Assembly (NCBI GenBank): GCA_000717735.1
Contig: JOBE01000021.1
Location: 39,800 to 103,799, forward strand
Source of the DNA: Streptomyces griseoluteus
GTDB lineage: Bacteria > Actinomycetota > Actinomycetes > Streptomycetales > Streptomycetaceae
Reading direction: 5' to 3'
DNA length: 64,000 nucleotides
The position numbers and the translations under genes were made by a program. Positions 8,835-17,496 of the stretch are shown here, piece after piece (position 1 is the first letter of the stretch; each line of letters begins with the position of its first letter). The notes beneath the pieces were generated by a model. It was given only the letters and a program-made list of their open reading frames with translations. It was not told the DNA's origin and searched no databases.

Positions 8835-9233
8835 TTGAGTGAGCACTTCGTCGGCGCCGGCTGGGCCTTTCCCCTGCGGACCGGCCCCAGCGGTTCCATC
8901 GCGCTCGTCCGGCGCGACCGCGAGATCGAGGAGTCGATGCGGCTCGTCCTCGCGACGGCTCCGGGCGAGCGGCCGATGCGTCCCGAATTCGGCTGTGCGG
9001 TGCACGAGTTGGTGTTCGCCCCGGTCAACGACGCGACGATGGGGCGGGTCCGGTACGAGGTGATGTCCTCGCTCGACCGCTGGGAGCCGCGCATCGACGT
9101 GGAGGACGTCACGGTCGCTCCCGCGCCCGACGAGCCGACCACGCTGTACATCGACGTCCGCTACCGGGTACGCGGGGCCAACAACCCGCGCAATCTCGTC
9201 TTCCCCTTCTACGTCATCCCCTCCGAGGACTGA
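8835..9233 (+). CDS. CIS baseplate wedge protein gp25/GPW-like
   Basis: A 132-residue lysozyme-like baseplate wedge protein of the GPW/gp25 family. Key features are the EIEESMRLVLATAPGERPMRPEFG region, with the E-R-P-x-x-P-x-F-G signature, and the LYIDVRYRVRG C-terminal strand. This subunit initiates sheath assembly on the baseplate. The only credible start is a TTG at 8835, preceded by GGAGGA at good spacing; no ATG or GTG in the frame gives the conserved N-terminus. A rare start codon may keep its level low relative to its neighbours. Confidence 0.92.
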   Translation: MSEHFVGAGWAFPLRTGPSGSIALVRRDREIEESMRLVLATAPGERPMRPEFGCAVHELVFAPVNDATMGRVRYEVMSSLDRWEPRIDVEDVTVAPAPDEPTTLYIDVRYRVRGANNPRNLVFPFYVIPSED

Positions 9234-9243
9234 AAGAGCCGCC

Positions 9244-11232
9244 ATGGCCCTGCCCGCACCCCATCTCGACGACCGGCGCTTCCAGCAGTTCGTCGACGAC
9301 GCCAAGCGCTACATCCAGCAGGCGTGCCCCGAGTGGACCGACCACAACGTCTCGGACCCGGGGGTCACCCTGGTCGAGGCCGTCGCGCACATGGCGGACC
9401 AGCTCGTCTACCGTCTCAACCGGGTCCCGGAGAAGAACCATCTGGCCTTCCTCGACCTGCTCGGGGTGACGCTGTTCCCGCCCGCCGCCGCCCGTGCCGA
9501 CATCACGTTCCGGCTCTCCGCGCCGCAGCCGGAGCCGGTGGTGCTGCCCACCGGCACGGAGGTGTCGACGGGGCGTACGGAGACGGAGGAGGCGGTGGTC
9601 TTCGCGACCAGCGCCGATCTGACCGTCGTGCCCTGCGCGTTGACCCACCTCGTACGCCAGGAGGCGGGTGGCACGCCCGAGGACCGTTCCCAGGACCTGC
9701 TCGGCGGCGAGGACGTGCCCGCGTTCTCGCCGGCGCCCCGGATCGGCGACCTGCTGCTGCTCGGTCTCTCGGCGGCCGTGCCGGACTGTCTGCTCGTCCT
9801 CGACCTGGACAGCCGGGTGGACGGTGTCGGTGTGGACCCGCGCAGGCCGCCCCTGGTGTGGGAGGCGTGGACGGCGGCCGAGGGCTGGGTGGTCTGCGAG
9901 GTGGACGAGGACACCACGGGCGGCCTGAACCGGCCGGGCGAGGTGCTGCTGCACATGCCGTCCGGGCACGTGGTGTCGCGGCTCGCCGGGCACGAGGCGG
10001 GCTGGGTGCGCTGCCGGGTCGTGGAGGCCGTGGAGGGGCTGCCCTCGTACAGCGAGTCTCCGACCGTGCGGGCGGCGGGGGCGTTCACCATCGGCGGGAC
10101 GGTGCGCGCGGCGCACGCCGAGACGGTGCGGGACGAGCCCCTTGGCGAGTCCGAGGGTGTCGCGGGGCAGCGGGTCCGGCTCGCGCACGCGCCGGTGGTG
10201 GACCGTCCGCCGCTGCTGCTCCAGGTCGCCGGGCGGGCGGACGGCGGTGGGGACGAGGAGGATCCCGAGGCCGGCTGGCAGGAGTGGACCGTGGTCCGCG
10301 ACTTCGCCTCCTCGCGCTCCGGTGACCGCCACTTCACGCTGGACGCGACCACCGGCGAGATCGCCTTCGGGCCGTGCGTGCGCCAGCCGGACGGCACCCT
10401 GCGGCAGTTCGGGGCCGTGCCGCCGAAGGGCGCGGCGATCCGCGCCGTGCGGTACGGCACCGGGGGCGGCCGGGCGGGCAACGTGGCCCGGTCCACGATC
10501 ACCGTCCTGCGCAGTTCCATCCCGTACATCGCGCGGGTGGAGAACCGTGAGGCGGCACGCGGCGGGGTGGACGGGGAGACGGTCGAGGAGGCCAAGTCCC
10601 GTGCGCCCGTCACGCTGCGGGCGCAGGAACGGGCGGTCACCGCCCGGGACTACGAGGAGCTGGCGCGCCGGGCGGCGCCCGAGGCCGCGCGGATCTCCTG
10701 TCTGGCGGCGGACGCGTCCGAGGCCGGCGAGAACGCGGTGCGGGTCCTGGTGGTGCCGCAGGCGGTGCCGGACCGGGGCGGCCGGCTGCGGTTCGAGCAG
10801 CTCGTGCCGGGCGAGGAACTCCTGTCCCGGGTGACGGGTTTCCTGGACGAGCGGCGTCCGCTGGGGACCCGTCTCGCCGTCGGGCCGCCGTTCTACCAGG
10901 GCGTGACGGTGGTGGCGACGCTGCACTCCTTCCGGGCCGCCGAGGCGGAGCGGGTGCGCGCCGAGGCGCTGGACGCGCTGTACGCGTACCTGGACCCGCT
11001 GACGGGCGGGGCGCACGGCGAGGGGTGGCCGTTCGGGCGCCCGCTGCGGGCCGGGGAGGTCTTCGCGGCGCTCCAGCGGGTGCCGGGCGTGGAGCTGGTG
11101 GACGAGGTCCTGCTGCACCCGGCGGATCCGCTGACCGGTCGCAGGGGTGAGACGACGGACCGGATCGAGCTGGCGCCGTCCGCGCTGCTCTTCCCGTTCG
11201 ACCATCGCGTCCGTGTGATCGAGGCGCGGTGA
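9244..11232 (+). CDS. CIS baseplate protein J-like (Afp11, gp6-type)
   Basis: A 662-residue baseplate wedge protein. It has the DRRFQQFVDDAKRYIQQ start and the EWTDHNVSDPGVTLVEAVAHM block found in large CIS baseplate proteins. A later NREAARGGVDGETVEEAKSR stretch is typical of baseplate_J domains, and an AVTARDYEELARRAAPE motif follows. It should form the outer baseplate ring that transmits the contraction signal. It follows gp25 after ten bases, and its stop overlaps the next GTG. No PAAR gene sits between gp25 and this gene, where Afp10 lies in Serratia-type loci. Confidence 0.93.
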   Translation: MALPAPHLDDRRFQQFVDDAKRYIQQACPEWTDHNVSDPGVTLVEAVAHMADQLVYRLNRVPEKNHLAFLDLLGVTLFPPAAARADITFRLSAPQPEPVVLPTGTEVSTGRTETEEAVVFATSADLTVVPCALTHLVRQEAGGTPEDRSQDLLGGEDVPAFSPAPRIGDLLLLGLSAAVPDCLLVLDLDSRVDGVGVDPRRPPLVWEAWTAAEGWVVCEVDEDTTGGLNRPGEVLLHMPSGHVVSRLAGHEAGWVRCRVVEAVEGLPSYSESPTVRAAGAFTIGGTVRAAHAETVRDEPLGESEGVAGQRVRLAHAPVVDRPPLLLQVAGRADGGGDEEDPEAGWQEWTVVRDFASSRSGDRHFTLDATTGEIAFGPCVRQPDGTLRQFGAVPPKGAAIRAVRYGTGGGRAGNVARSTITVLRSSIPYIARVENREAARGGVDGETVEEAKSRAPVTLRAQERAVTARDYEELARRAAPEAARISCLAADASEAGENAVRVLVVPQAVPDRGGRLRFEQLVPGEELLSRVTGFLDERRPLGTRLAVGPPFYQGVTVVATLHSFRAAEAERVRAEALDALYAYLDPLTGGAHGEGWPFGRPLRAGEVFAALQRVPGVELVDEVLLHPADPLTGRRGETTDRIELAPSALLFPFDHRVRVIEAR

Positions 11233-11822
11233 GCGGGTCCGCGCGGGGGACGGTCCCGGGTCTGGCGACGCCGTACCCGCTGGGGGCGGCGCTGCCCGCG
11301 GTCTACGCGGAGGACGACTTCGGGCAGCGGTTCGTGGCCGGTCTCGACGTCGTCCTCGCTCCTCTCTTCAACGTCCTGGACTCGCTCGAGGCGTACTTCT
11401 CGCCCGCGCTGGCCCCTGCCGACTTCGTGGACTACCTCGCGACCTGGGTCGGCGCGGAGCTGGACGGCGGGGAGCCGATCGCGCTGCGCCGGCACGCGGT
11501 CGCTTCCGCCGTGGCGCTGCACCGGGTCCGCGGCACCCGTCAGGGGCTCGCGGCGGCGGTCCGGCTGGCCTTCGGGGTTCCCCCGGAGATCACCGAGAGC
11601 GGGGGTGCGAGCTGGTCCGCCGCGCCGCTCGGGCCGTTTCCCGGCACGCCCGTGTCCGGGCTGCACGTGGTTCTCCGGGTCGCCGACCCGGCTGCCGTGG
11701 ATCCGCACCGGCTGCGCGCGGTGGTGGCCGCGGCCCGTCCCGCGCACCTGCCGTTCACGGTGGCGGTGACCGCGTCCGGTCCGTCCCCGGCGACCTCTTC
11801 CCGTACATCCGAAGGAGCTTGA
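11229..11822 (+). CDS. CIS baseplate protein I-like (Afp12, gp7-type)
   Basis: A 197-residue phage tail protein I-family member with GTG start overlapping the J-like stop (GTGA). It contains LPAVYAEDDFGQRFVAGLD, then DYLATWVGAELDG and HRVRGTRQGLAAAVRLAFG, the usual signature of this wedge component. A C-terminal beta segment (VVAAARPAHLPFTVAV) completes the family fold. It pairs with the J-like protein in the baseplate wedge. The gene ends six bases before the ATG of the CisA candidate, and its last bases carry that gene's ribosome binding site, so the anchor is probably co-translated with the particle. Confidence 0.9.
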   Translation: MSGSARGTVPGLATPYPLGAALPAVYAEDDFGQRFVAGLDVVLAPLFNVLDSLEAYFSPALAPADFVDYLATWVGAELDGGEPIALRRHAVASAVALHRVRGTRQGLAAAVRLAFGVPPEITESGGASWSAAPLGPFPGTPVSGLHVVLRVADPAAVDPHRLRAVVAAARPAHLPFTVAVTASGPSPATSSRTSEGA

Positions 11823-11827
11823 CCCTG

Positions 11828-13036
11828 ATGAGTGACGCGCCCCAGACCCGTCCGTGCCCGGACTGCGCGAGCCCGGTGCGGACGTCGGACCAGTCGTTCT
11901 GCGACAGCTGCGGAGCCTTCCTGCGCTGGGACACTCCGGCGGACGCCGCTGCGGCCGGGGGGACTCCGCCCGGTGCCGACGCGACGGTCCGGGAGGAGCC
12001 GGCCGGCGAGGCGGCGAGCGGCGATGTGCCGTCGGTCCCGGCGGCCCGGCCGGAGTCCGCCGCCGCGGCGGAGTCGGCATCGGTGCCGGGAGGGCCCGAG
12101 GAAGTGACCGCCCCGCTGCCCGCCGTGGACCGGGCCTCCCCGGCTCCCGCGCCCACCCCCGTACCGGAGGAGCCGAGGACCGTGTCCGACGGGCCCTCGG
12201 ACACACTCGTACGCTCCCTCCTCGTCCCCGTCCCCGGGGACCGGCCCCGGGAGGCGGCCGTGGCCGCGCCGGTGCTTCCCGCGCGTCCGGAGGCGGCGCG
12301 TCCGGCGGCCCGGGCGGCCGAGGCGCCCGCGCCCGTCCAGGGCGGCACCCCGTGCCCTGCCTGTTCGCTCGCCAACACCCCGGGCCGTCACTTCTGCCGC
12401 TTCTGCGCCACGCCCATGGCCCCCGAGCGGCTCTCGACGGCCGAGGGCCCGTACGCGGGCCGTCGCCCCGGGCTCAACCGCGACCGGAGCCGTTGGATCG
12501 TGCGTGCCCTGATCGCCACGGCGGTCGTGGCGGTGGTGGTCGGTGGTGCAGTCGGCGGCCCGCCCGCCGCGCGCGCGGTCCAGGACCACTTCGCCACCCG
12601 TGTCCCGGTGCACCCGGTGGCGTGGGCGGCCTCGCACTCCGCGCCGAAGCAGGACGCGAAGCTGGCGGGCGACGGGTACTCGAACACCTGGTGGGGCACG
12701 GGATACGCGGGTGACTCGGCCGGCCAGTACCTGGAGGCCCGCTTCGCCGAGCCGACCGATCTGCTGAGCGTCCTGATCACCCCGGGCAGCGCGAAGAACA
12801 CCACCCAGGCCGACGGTCAGGCGACCCCGCGCACCTTCGACCTCGTGGTCAGGGACTCCTCGGGCGAGACACACGTCTCGCACCACCGCATCAACGACGG
12901 TGGCACCCAGCGCGTCGACGTCCGGGTCCGCGACGCGCTGTCGGTGCAGCTGGTGCTGCGGACGGCCTGGCGGGCCGACTCCCGCCGGCAGGTGGCCGTC
13001 GCGGAGCTGGAGTTCTTCGGCCGTTCCGTCTCCTGA
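11828..13036 (+). CDS. cisA: CisA-like CIS membrane anchor: zinc ribbons, TM helix, external domain
   Basis: A 402-residue protein. A zinc ribbon has Cys10, 13, 25 and 28. A disordered Pro/Ala linker of ~140 residues follows, then a second zinc ribbon with Cys176, 179, 190 and 193. A basic stretch leads into one TM helix at about 223-245 (IVRALIATAVVAVVVGGAVG). The exterior domain (~255-400) resembles a discoidin-like or glycan-binding fold (SNTWWGTGYAG...YLEARFAEPTDL...VAELEFFG). This layout matches my memory of CisA, which brings cytoplasmic Streptomyces CIS to the membrane and is needed for contraction-linked cell death. Start ATG 11828 has AAGGAG ten bases upstream; a TTG at 11819 is too close. 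Assignment rests on architecture and position. Confidence 0.8.
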   Translation: MSDAPQTRPCPDCASPVRTSDQSFCDSCGAFLRWDTPADAAAAGGTPPGADATVREEPAGEAASGDVPSVPAARPESAAAAESASVPGGPEEVTAPLPAVDRASPAPAPTPVPEEPRTVSDGPSDTLVRSLLVPVPGDRPREAAVAAPVLPARPEAARPAARAAEAPAPVQGGTPCPACSLANTPGRHFCRFCATPMAPERLSTAEGPYAGRRPGLNRDRSRWIVRALIATAVVAVVVGGAVGGPPAARAVQDHFATRVPVHPVAWAASHSAPKQDAKLAGDGYSNTWWGTGYAGDSAGQYLEARFAEPTDLLSVLITPGSAKNTTQADGQATPRTFDLVVRDSSGETHVSHHRINDGGTQRVDVRVRDALSVQLVLRTAWRADSRRQVAVAELEFFGRSVS

Positions 13037-13047
13037 CGCTCCGCCGG

Positions 13048-13166
13048 TCAGGTGCGCGGCCACGCCGCCGTGTCGGTGGGGAGCCCGCCGTCGGGGTCCA
13101 GCGGGCCGCTCGACAGGAGCAGCCGCTCGTACGGCGGGAGGGCGGCCGGGGCCGGGGAGAGGTTGG
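13048..13166 (-). pseudogene. 3' remnant of a GH13 alpha-glucosidase-like gene
   Basis: On the minus strand, a frame ending in a TGA at 13050-13048 encodes about 40 residues that read like the C-terminal end of a GH13 alpha-glucosidase: LPPYERLLLSSGPL, then GGLPTDTAAWPRT. The missing N-terminal part would lie to the right, but homology stops at about 13166, where the next, oppositely oriented fragment starts. It has no start and cannot be functional. The family call rests on a short stretch and is tentative. That it is a decayed coding end is better supported. Confidence 0.55.
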
Positions 13167-14207
13167 CCAAAGGTCCTCGTCCACGACTGGAACTACGGCG
13201 ACTACGCCGGCTTCGGTGCCGGGATCCTCGGCGACGCGGACGTGCGCGACGATCCGCTGTTCGGGGGCATCGCCTGGCACGGCTACTTCGGCGACCCGGC
13301 CGTGGGCACGCAGGTGCACCAGCAGTACCCGACGGTCAAGCAGTTCAGCACCGAGCACTCCGGCGGCACCTGGATCACCGACCAGCACGACGAGGACCTC
13401 AGGGACATCGTCGACTACGCCCGCAACTGGAGCGGCAGCCTGGTCAAGTGGAGCCTCGCCCTCAACCAGAACATGGGCCCGCACAACGGCGGCTGCGGCA
13501 CCTGCACCGGTCTCATCACCGTGCAGGAGGGCGGCGCCCGCGCCGGGCAGGTCGACTACACGATCGAGTACTACACGACGGGTCACCTGACGAAGTTCGT
13601 CAGGCCCGGGGCGTACCGGATCGCCTCCACCGCCAACAGCACGGTGAAGAACGTGGCCTGGCGCAACTCCGACGGCTCCAAGGCGCTGATCGCCCACAAC
13701 GGCGGTGGCTCCGCCCAGTCCGTCCGGGTCGACTGGGGCGGCCAGTCCTTCACGTACACGCTGCCCGCCCGTACCACCGCGACCTTCACCTGGGCGGGGA
13801 CGCCCGGCGGCGGAGGCGGAGCCGGCCCGCTGACCGGTCTGGCCGGGAAGTGCCTGGACGTGGCCGGCGGCGCCACCGCCGACGGCACGCCCGTCCAGCT
13901 GTACGGCTGCAACGGCACCGCGGCGCATCGCTGGACGCTCGCCGCCGACGGCAGCGTGCGGGCGCTCGGCAAGTGTCTCGATGTCACCGGCGGTTCGACG
14001 GCCGACGGCGCGCGGGTCCAGTTGTACAACTGCAACGGCACCACCGCGCAGCGCTGGACCTACGACGCCGCCACGCACGACGTGGTGAACACGGGCGCGA
14101 ACAAGTGTCTGGACGTGACGGGCAACTCCTCGGCCGACGGGACCCGGGCGCAGATCTGGACGTGCACCGGCGGGGCCAACCAGAAGTGGACCCACAACCC
14201 GGCCTGA
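13167..14207 (+). pseudogene. 5'-truncated GH30 glycosidase with ricin-type lectin domain
   Basis: 346 codons that start abruptly inside a GH30 catalytic barrel (PKVLVHDWNYGDYAGF). The nucleophile glutamate is present in FSTEHSGG, and a GH30 beta domain follows (to TTATFTW). A Gly-rich linker leads to a beta-trefoil with three ricin repeats, each with CLDV and a Q-x-W-type end (HRW, QRW, QKW). The N-terminal half of the barrel, including the acid/base residue, and the signal peptide are missing. The open frame continues leftwards only as meaningless antisense of cisA, with no RBS. It is the right half of a deletion junction at about 13166. Confidence 0.85.
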
Positions 14208-14275
14208 TCCACGGCCCTCATAGCCCTTCTCCGTCCTCCACCCCGCAGGCCGCGCGCCTGTTCGAAGGAGCCCGC

Positions 14276-17200
14276 ATGCCACCCGTACGTCCCTGGAGGA
14301 CGGTGAGCGCGGTGGTCGCCGCGACCGCCGTGCTCACCGGTCTGTTCACCGGCGGTCCGCCGAGTGCCGCCGCCCAGGAACCCGCTCCCCGAGCCGTCGA
14401 CCGGTTCGAGGGTGAGGTCCCGTTCGCGGGGCCGCCTGCGGAGGGACTGTTCACCTGGGGCGACGCCGCGGGGTCGCACCCCCGGCTCGAACTGAGGGAG
14501 CGCGCCGACGCCCCCGAGGGCGGGAAGGTCCTCGAAGGCCGCTACGACATCGGCGGCTGGGGAGGCTTCACCCACGACTTCGCCTTCGACCGGCCGGCCC
14601 ACGACTGGACCGCGTACAAGGGCATCCGGCTGTGGTGGTACGGCCAGAACACCGCGCCGCTGCCGCCCGGCTCGGGCCGGCGGATCGCGCTGGAGATCAA
14701 GGACGGCGGCGCGAACGGGGAGGCGTCCGAGCTGTGGACGACGTCCTTCACGGACGACTGGGAGGGCTGGCACCTCGTCGAGATCCCGTTCTCCGCGTTC
14801 GTCTACCGGACCGACTACCAGCCCGTCGGGGGCATCGACCAGGTCCTCGGGCTCGACCGGATGTGGGGGTACGCCGTCACGCTTCCCACCGGCGGGCCCG
14901 GAGCGTTCGCCCTGGACGGCGTGGAGCTGTACGGCACGGCGGAACCCGCCCTCACCACGAAGGTGGTCACGAAGTCCGTGGTGCACCCGGTCGAGGAGGG
15001 CGGCAGCGCCCGGGTGGACGTCTCGGTGGCCACCACGGGCTCCGGGCCGACCGGTGAGCCCGTCACCGTCACGTACGGGACGGGGGACGGCGGCAGCGCC
15101 GAGCCGGGGAAGGACTACCGGCCCGTCACGGGAAGCGTCGTGTTCCCCGCCGGGACGCCGTCCGGTACGACCCGTTCGATCACCGTGCCGACGATGAAGG
15201 ACGGTGCGGCCGAGTCCGCGGAGACCGTTCCGCTCCGGCTGACGGTCGACGGCGCGAAGGCTCCCGCGGAGGACCCGCTGGTCGTGGTGAACGCGCACGG
15301 TCTGCCGTACCTCGACACGCGGCTGCCGGTGCGCAGGCGGGTGGCCGACCTGGTCTCCCGGATGTCCCTTGCGGAGAAGGCCGGGCAGATGACGCAGGCC
15401 GAGCGCAACGCGCTGAAGGCGCCGGGTGACGTCGCCGGGTACGGCCTCGGGTCCCTGCTCTCCGGCGGCGGTTCGGTCCCGACCCCCAACACGCCCGAGG
15501 CCTGGGCCGCGATGGTCGACGCGTACCAGCTGCGCACCCGGGCGACCCGCTTCCAGATCCCGCTGATCTACGGCGTGGACGCGGTGCACGGGCACAACAA
15601 CGTCATCGGGGCGACGATCATGCCGCACAACATCGGCATCGGCGCGGGCCGCGATCCGGAACTGGCCGCGAGGACCGGGGCCGTGACCGCGAAGGAGGTA
15701 CGGGCCACCGGCGTCCCCTGGGACTTCGCGCCCTGCGTGTGCGTGACCCGCGACGAACGCTGGGGCCGCTCGTACGAGGCCTTCGGGGAGGACCCGGCGC
15801 TGGTCACCGCAATGGAGACCGTCATCAACGGCATGCAGGGCGCGCGCGACGGCAAGGACCTCGACCGCAACGACAAGGTGCTCACCAGCGCGAAGCACTT
15901 CGTCGGCGACGGCGGCACCGCCTTCGGCTCCTCGACCACCGGCTCGTACACGACCGACCAGGGCGTCACCCGGGTCAGCCGTGCGGAGCTCGAAGCGGTG
16001 CACCTCGCCCCGTTCGCCGAGGCGGTGAAGCGGGGCACCGGCACGGTCATGCCCTCGTACTCCTCCCTCGACGTCCTCGGCGACGACCGGGGGCCCGTGA
16101 AGATGCACGCGAACGCCGAGATGATCAACGGGGTCCTCAAGGACCGGATGGGTTTCGAGGGCTTCGTCATCAGCGACTGGCAGGCCATCGACCAGATCCC
16201 CGGCGACTATCCCGGCGACGTGCGGACCTCGGTCAACGCCGGGCTCGACATGATCATGGTGCCGACGAACTACCAGGAGTTCACCCGGACCCTCACCGCC
16301 GAGGTGGAGGCGGGCCGGATCTCCACCGCGCGGATCGACGACGCCGTGGCCCGCGTCCTGACGCAGAAGTTCCGCCTCGGCCTGTTCGAGAAGCCGTACG
16401 CGGACACCACGCACCTGCCGTCGATCGGATCGCCCGGGCACCGCGCGGTGGCACGCGAGGCCGTGGCGAAGTCCCAGGTGCTCCTGAAGAACGAGGGCGC
16501 GGTGCTGCCGCTGAAGCCCACGCAGAAGGTGTACGTGGCCGGGTCGAACGCCGACGACCTGGGCAACCAGGCCGGTGGCTGGACCATCAGCTGGCAGGGC
16601 GCGTCCGGACGGACGACGACCGGCACGACGATCCTCGAAGGGATGCGCAAGGCCGCTCCGGGTGCGGACATCGCCTGGTCGAAGGACGCCTCGGCGCCGA
16701 CCGACGGCTACGAGGTCGGCGTGGTGGTGGTCGGCGAGACCCCGTACGCGGAGGGGTTCGGCGATGTCGGCAACGGCCACGACCTCGAACTGAGCCCCGC
16801 CGACAAGGCGGCGGTCGACAAGGTCTGCGCGGCGATGCCCTGCGCGGTCCTGGTGGTGTCCGGGCGGCCTCAGCTGATCGCCGACCGGCTGCCGGCCGTC
16901 GACGCGCTCGTCGCCTCCTGGCTGCCCGGCACGGAGGGCGATGGTGTCGCCGACGTCCTCTACGGCACGCGACCGTTCACCGGTCGACTGCCGGTGACGT
17001 GGCCGAGGTCGGAGGCGCAGCTGCCCGTCAACGTGGGCGACAGCAGCTACGACCCGCAGTTCCCGTACGGCTGGGGGCTGACCACCCTCACCCCGGCCCC
17101 GTCCGGAGGGGAGCGCGCGCTGCGGGAGGTGCGTGTCGCGGCCGAGGTGCTCCGGACGGCCGGTCGCGGCCGCTCCGCCGAGGGCCGCGGGCTCGTCGAG

Positions 17201-17350
17201 ACGGCGCGGCTGATCGTGCAGGACAAGATCGGCCAGGACATCACGGAGGCCGTGGCCAAGCCGTTCGCCGAGGCGGACCACCTGCTCCTCATGGGCGATC
17301 CGGCGGGTGCGATCGGCAAACTGACGGAGGCGTACCGGGCGGCGGGCTGA
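14276..17350 (+). CDS. Secreted GH3 beta-glucosidase with CBM11-like and Calx-beta modules
   Basis: A 1024-residue exported enzyme that should release glucose from beta-glucans outside the cell. A Sec signal peptide ends near AAAQEP. A CBM11-like domain covers ~40-225 (DRFEG...WGGFTHDFAFD...VELYGT), and a Calx-beta-type domain spans ~230-340. Next comes the GH3 barrel with KHFVGDGGT and the nucleophile aspartate in FVISDWQAID. The C-terminal alpha/beta sandwich ends in DPQFPYGWGLT. A ~90-residue tail resembles the end seen in Streptomyces GH3 enzymes. ATG 14276 has GAAGGAG upstream. The open frame runs further left through the GH30 remnant, but that is not part of this gene. Confidence 0.92.
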   Translation: MPPVRPWRTVSAVVAATAVLTGLFTGGPPSAAAQEPAPRAVDRFEGEVPFAGPPAEGLFTWGDAAGSHPRLELRERADAPEGGKVLEGRYDIGGWGGFTHDFAFDRPAHDWTAYKGIRLWWYGQNTAPLPPGSGRRIALEIKDGGANGEASELWTTSFTDDWEGWHLVEIPFSAFVYRTDYQPVGGIDQVLGLDRMWGYAVTLPTGGPGAFALDGVELYGTAEPALTTKVVTKSVVHPVEEGGSARVDVSVATTGSGPTGEPVTVTYGTGDGGSAEPGKDYRPVTGSVVFPAGTPSGTTRSITVPTMKDGAAESAETVPLRLTVDGAKAPAEDPLVVVNAHGLPYLDTRLPVRRRVADLVSRMSLAEKAGQMTQAERNALKAPGDVAGYGLGSLLSGGGSVPTPNTPEAWAAMVDAYQLRTRATRFQIPLIYGVDAVHGHNNVIGATIMPHNIGIGAGRDPELAARTGAVTAKEVRATGVPWDFAPCVCVTRDERWGRSYEAFGEDPALVTAMETVINGMQGARDGKDLDRNDKVLTSAKHFVGDGGTAFGSSTTGSYTTDQGVTRVSRAELEAVHLAPFAEAVKRGTGTVMPSYSSLDVLGDDRGPVKMHANAEMINGVLKDRMGFEGFVISDWQAIDQIPGDYPGDVRTSVNAGLDMIMVPTNYQEFTRTLTAEVEAGRISTARIDDAVARVLTQKFRLGLFEKPYADTTHLPSIGSPGHRAVAREAVAKSQVLLKNEGAVLPLKPTQKVYVAGSNADDLGNQAGGWTISWQGASGRTTTGTTILEGMRKAAPGADIAWSKDASAPTDGYEVGVVVVGETPYAEGFGDVGNGHDLELSPADKAAVDKVCAAMPCAVLVVSGRPQLIADRLPAVDALVASWLPGTEGDGVADVLYGTRPFTGRLPVTWPRSEAQLPVNVGDSSYDPQFPYGWGLTTLTPAPSGGERALREVRVAAEVLRTAGRGRSAEGRGLVETARLIVQDKIGQDITEAVAKPFAEADHLLLMGDPAGAIGKLTEAYRAAG

Positions 17351-17404
17351 CGGAGGCGTAGGGATCCGCGGGCGGAGGCGTACCGGGCCGTGAGCTGACG
17401 GTTC

Positions 17405-17437
17405 GATCCCCGGGGCGAGAGGCTCGCCCCGGGGATC
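17405..17437 (+). terminator. Strong hairpin terminator after the GH3 gene
   Basis: A perfect 15-bp inverted repeat, GATCCCCGGGGCGAG paired with CTCGCCCCGGGGATC around a three-base loop. It lies 54 bases after the GH3 stop and separates it from the PadR operon. No U-tract follows, as is usual in Streptomyces. Confidence 0.8.
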
Positions 17438-17468
17438 CCGCTTGTCCCGAGCGCCCGCCGCAGCTATC

Positions 17469-17496
17469 TTGCATTACATGGTTCCTGGTAACGCAA
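17469..17496 (+). promoter_or_regulatory. PadR autoregulatory operator over the start site
   Basis: Inverted repeat TTGCATTAC-N10-GTAACGCAA (8 of 9 pairs match), overlapping both candidate start codons of the PadR gene (ATG 17478 and ATG 17496). A TATCTT -10 element at 17465-17470 would place the transcript start at or next to ATG 17478, so the mRNA is probably leaderless. Binding here would block the promoter directly. Confidence 0.65.

Noticed and set aside
12900..14207. A 435-residue protein starting inside cisA
   Set aside because: The first ~88 residues are out-of-frame cisA and spacer sequence. Only the part from 13167 is homologous to GH30, so I call it a remnant.
13052..17350. A single 1432-residue protein joining the GH30 remnant DNA to the GH3 enzyme
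   Set aside because: The first ~400 residues are the wrong frame of the GH30 remnant. The GH3 enzyme has its own RBS, ATG and signal peptide at 14276.
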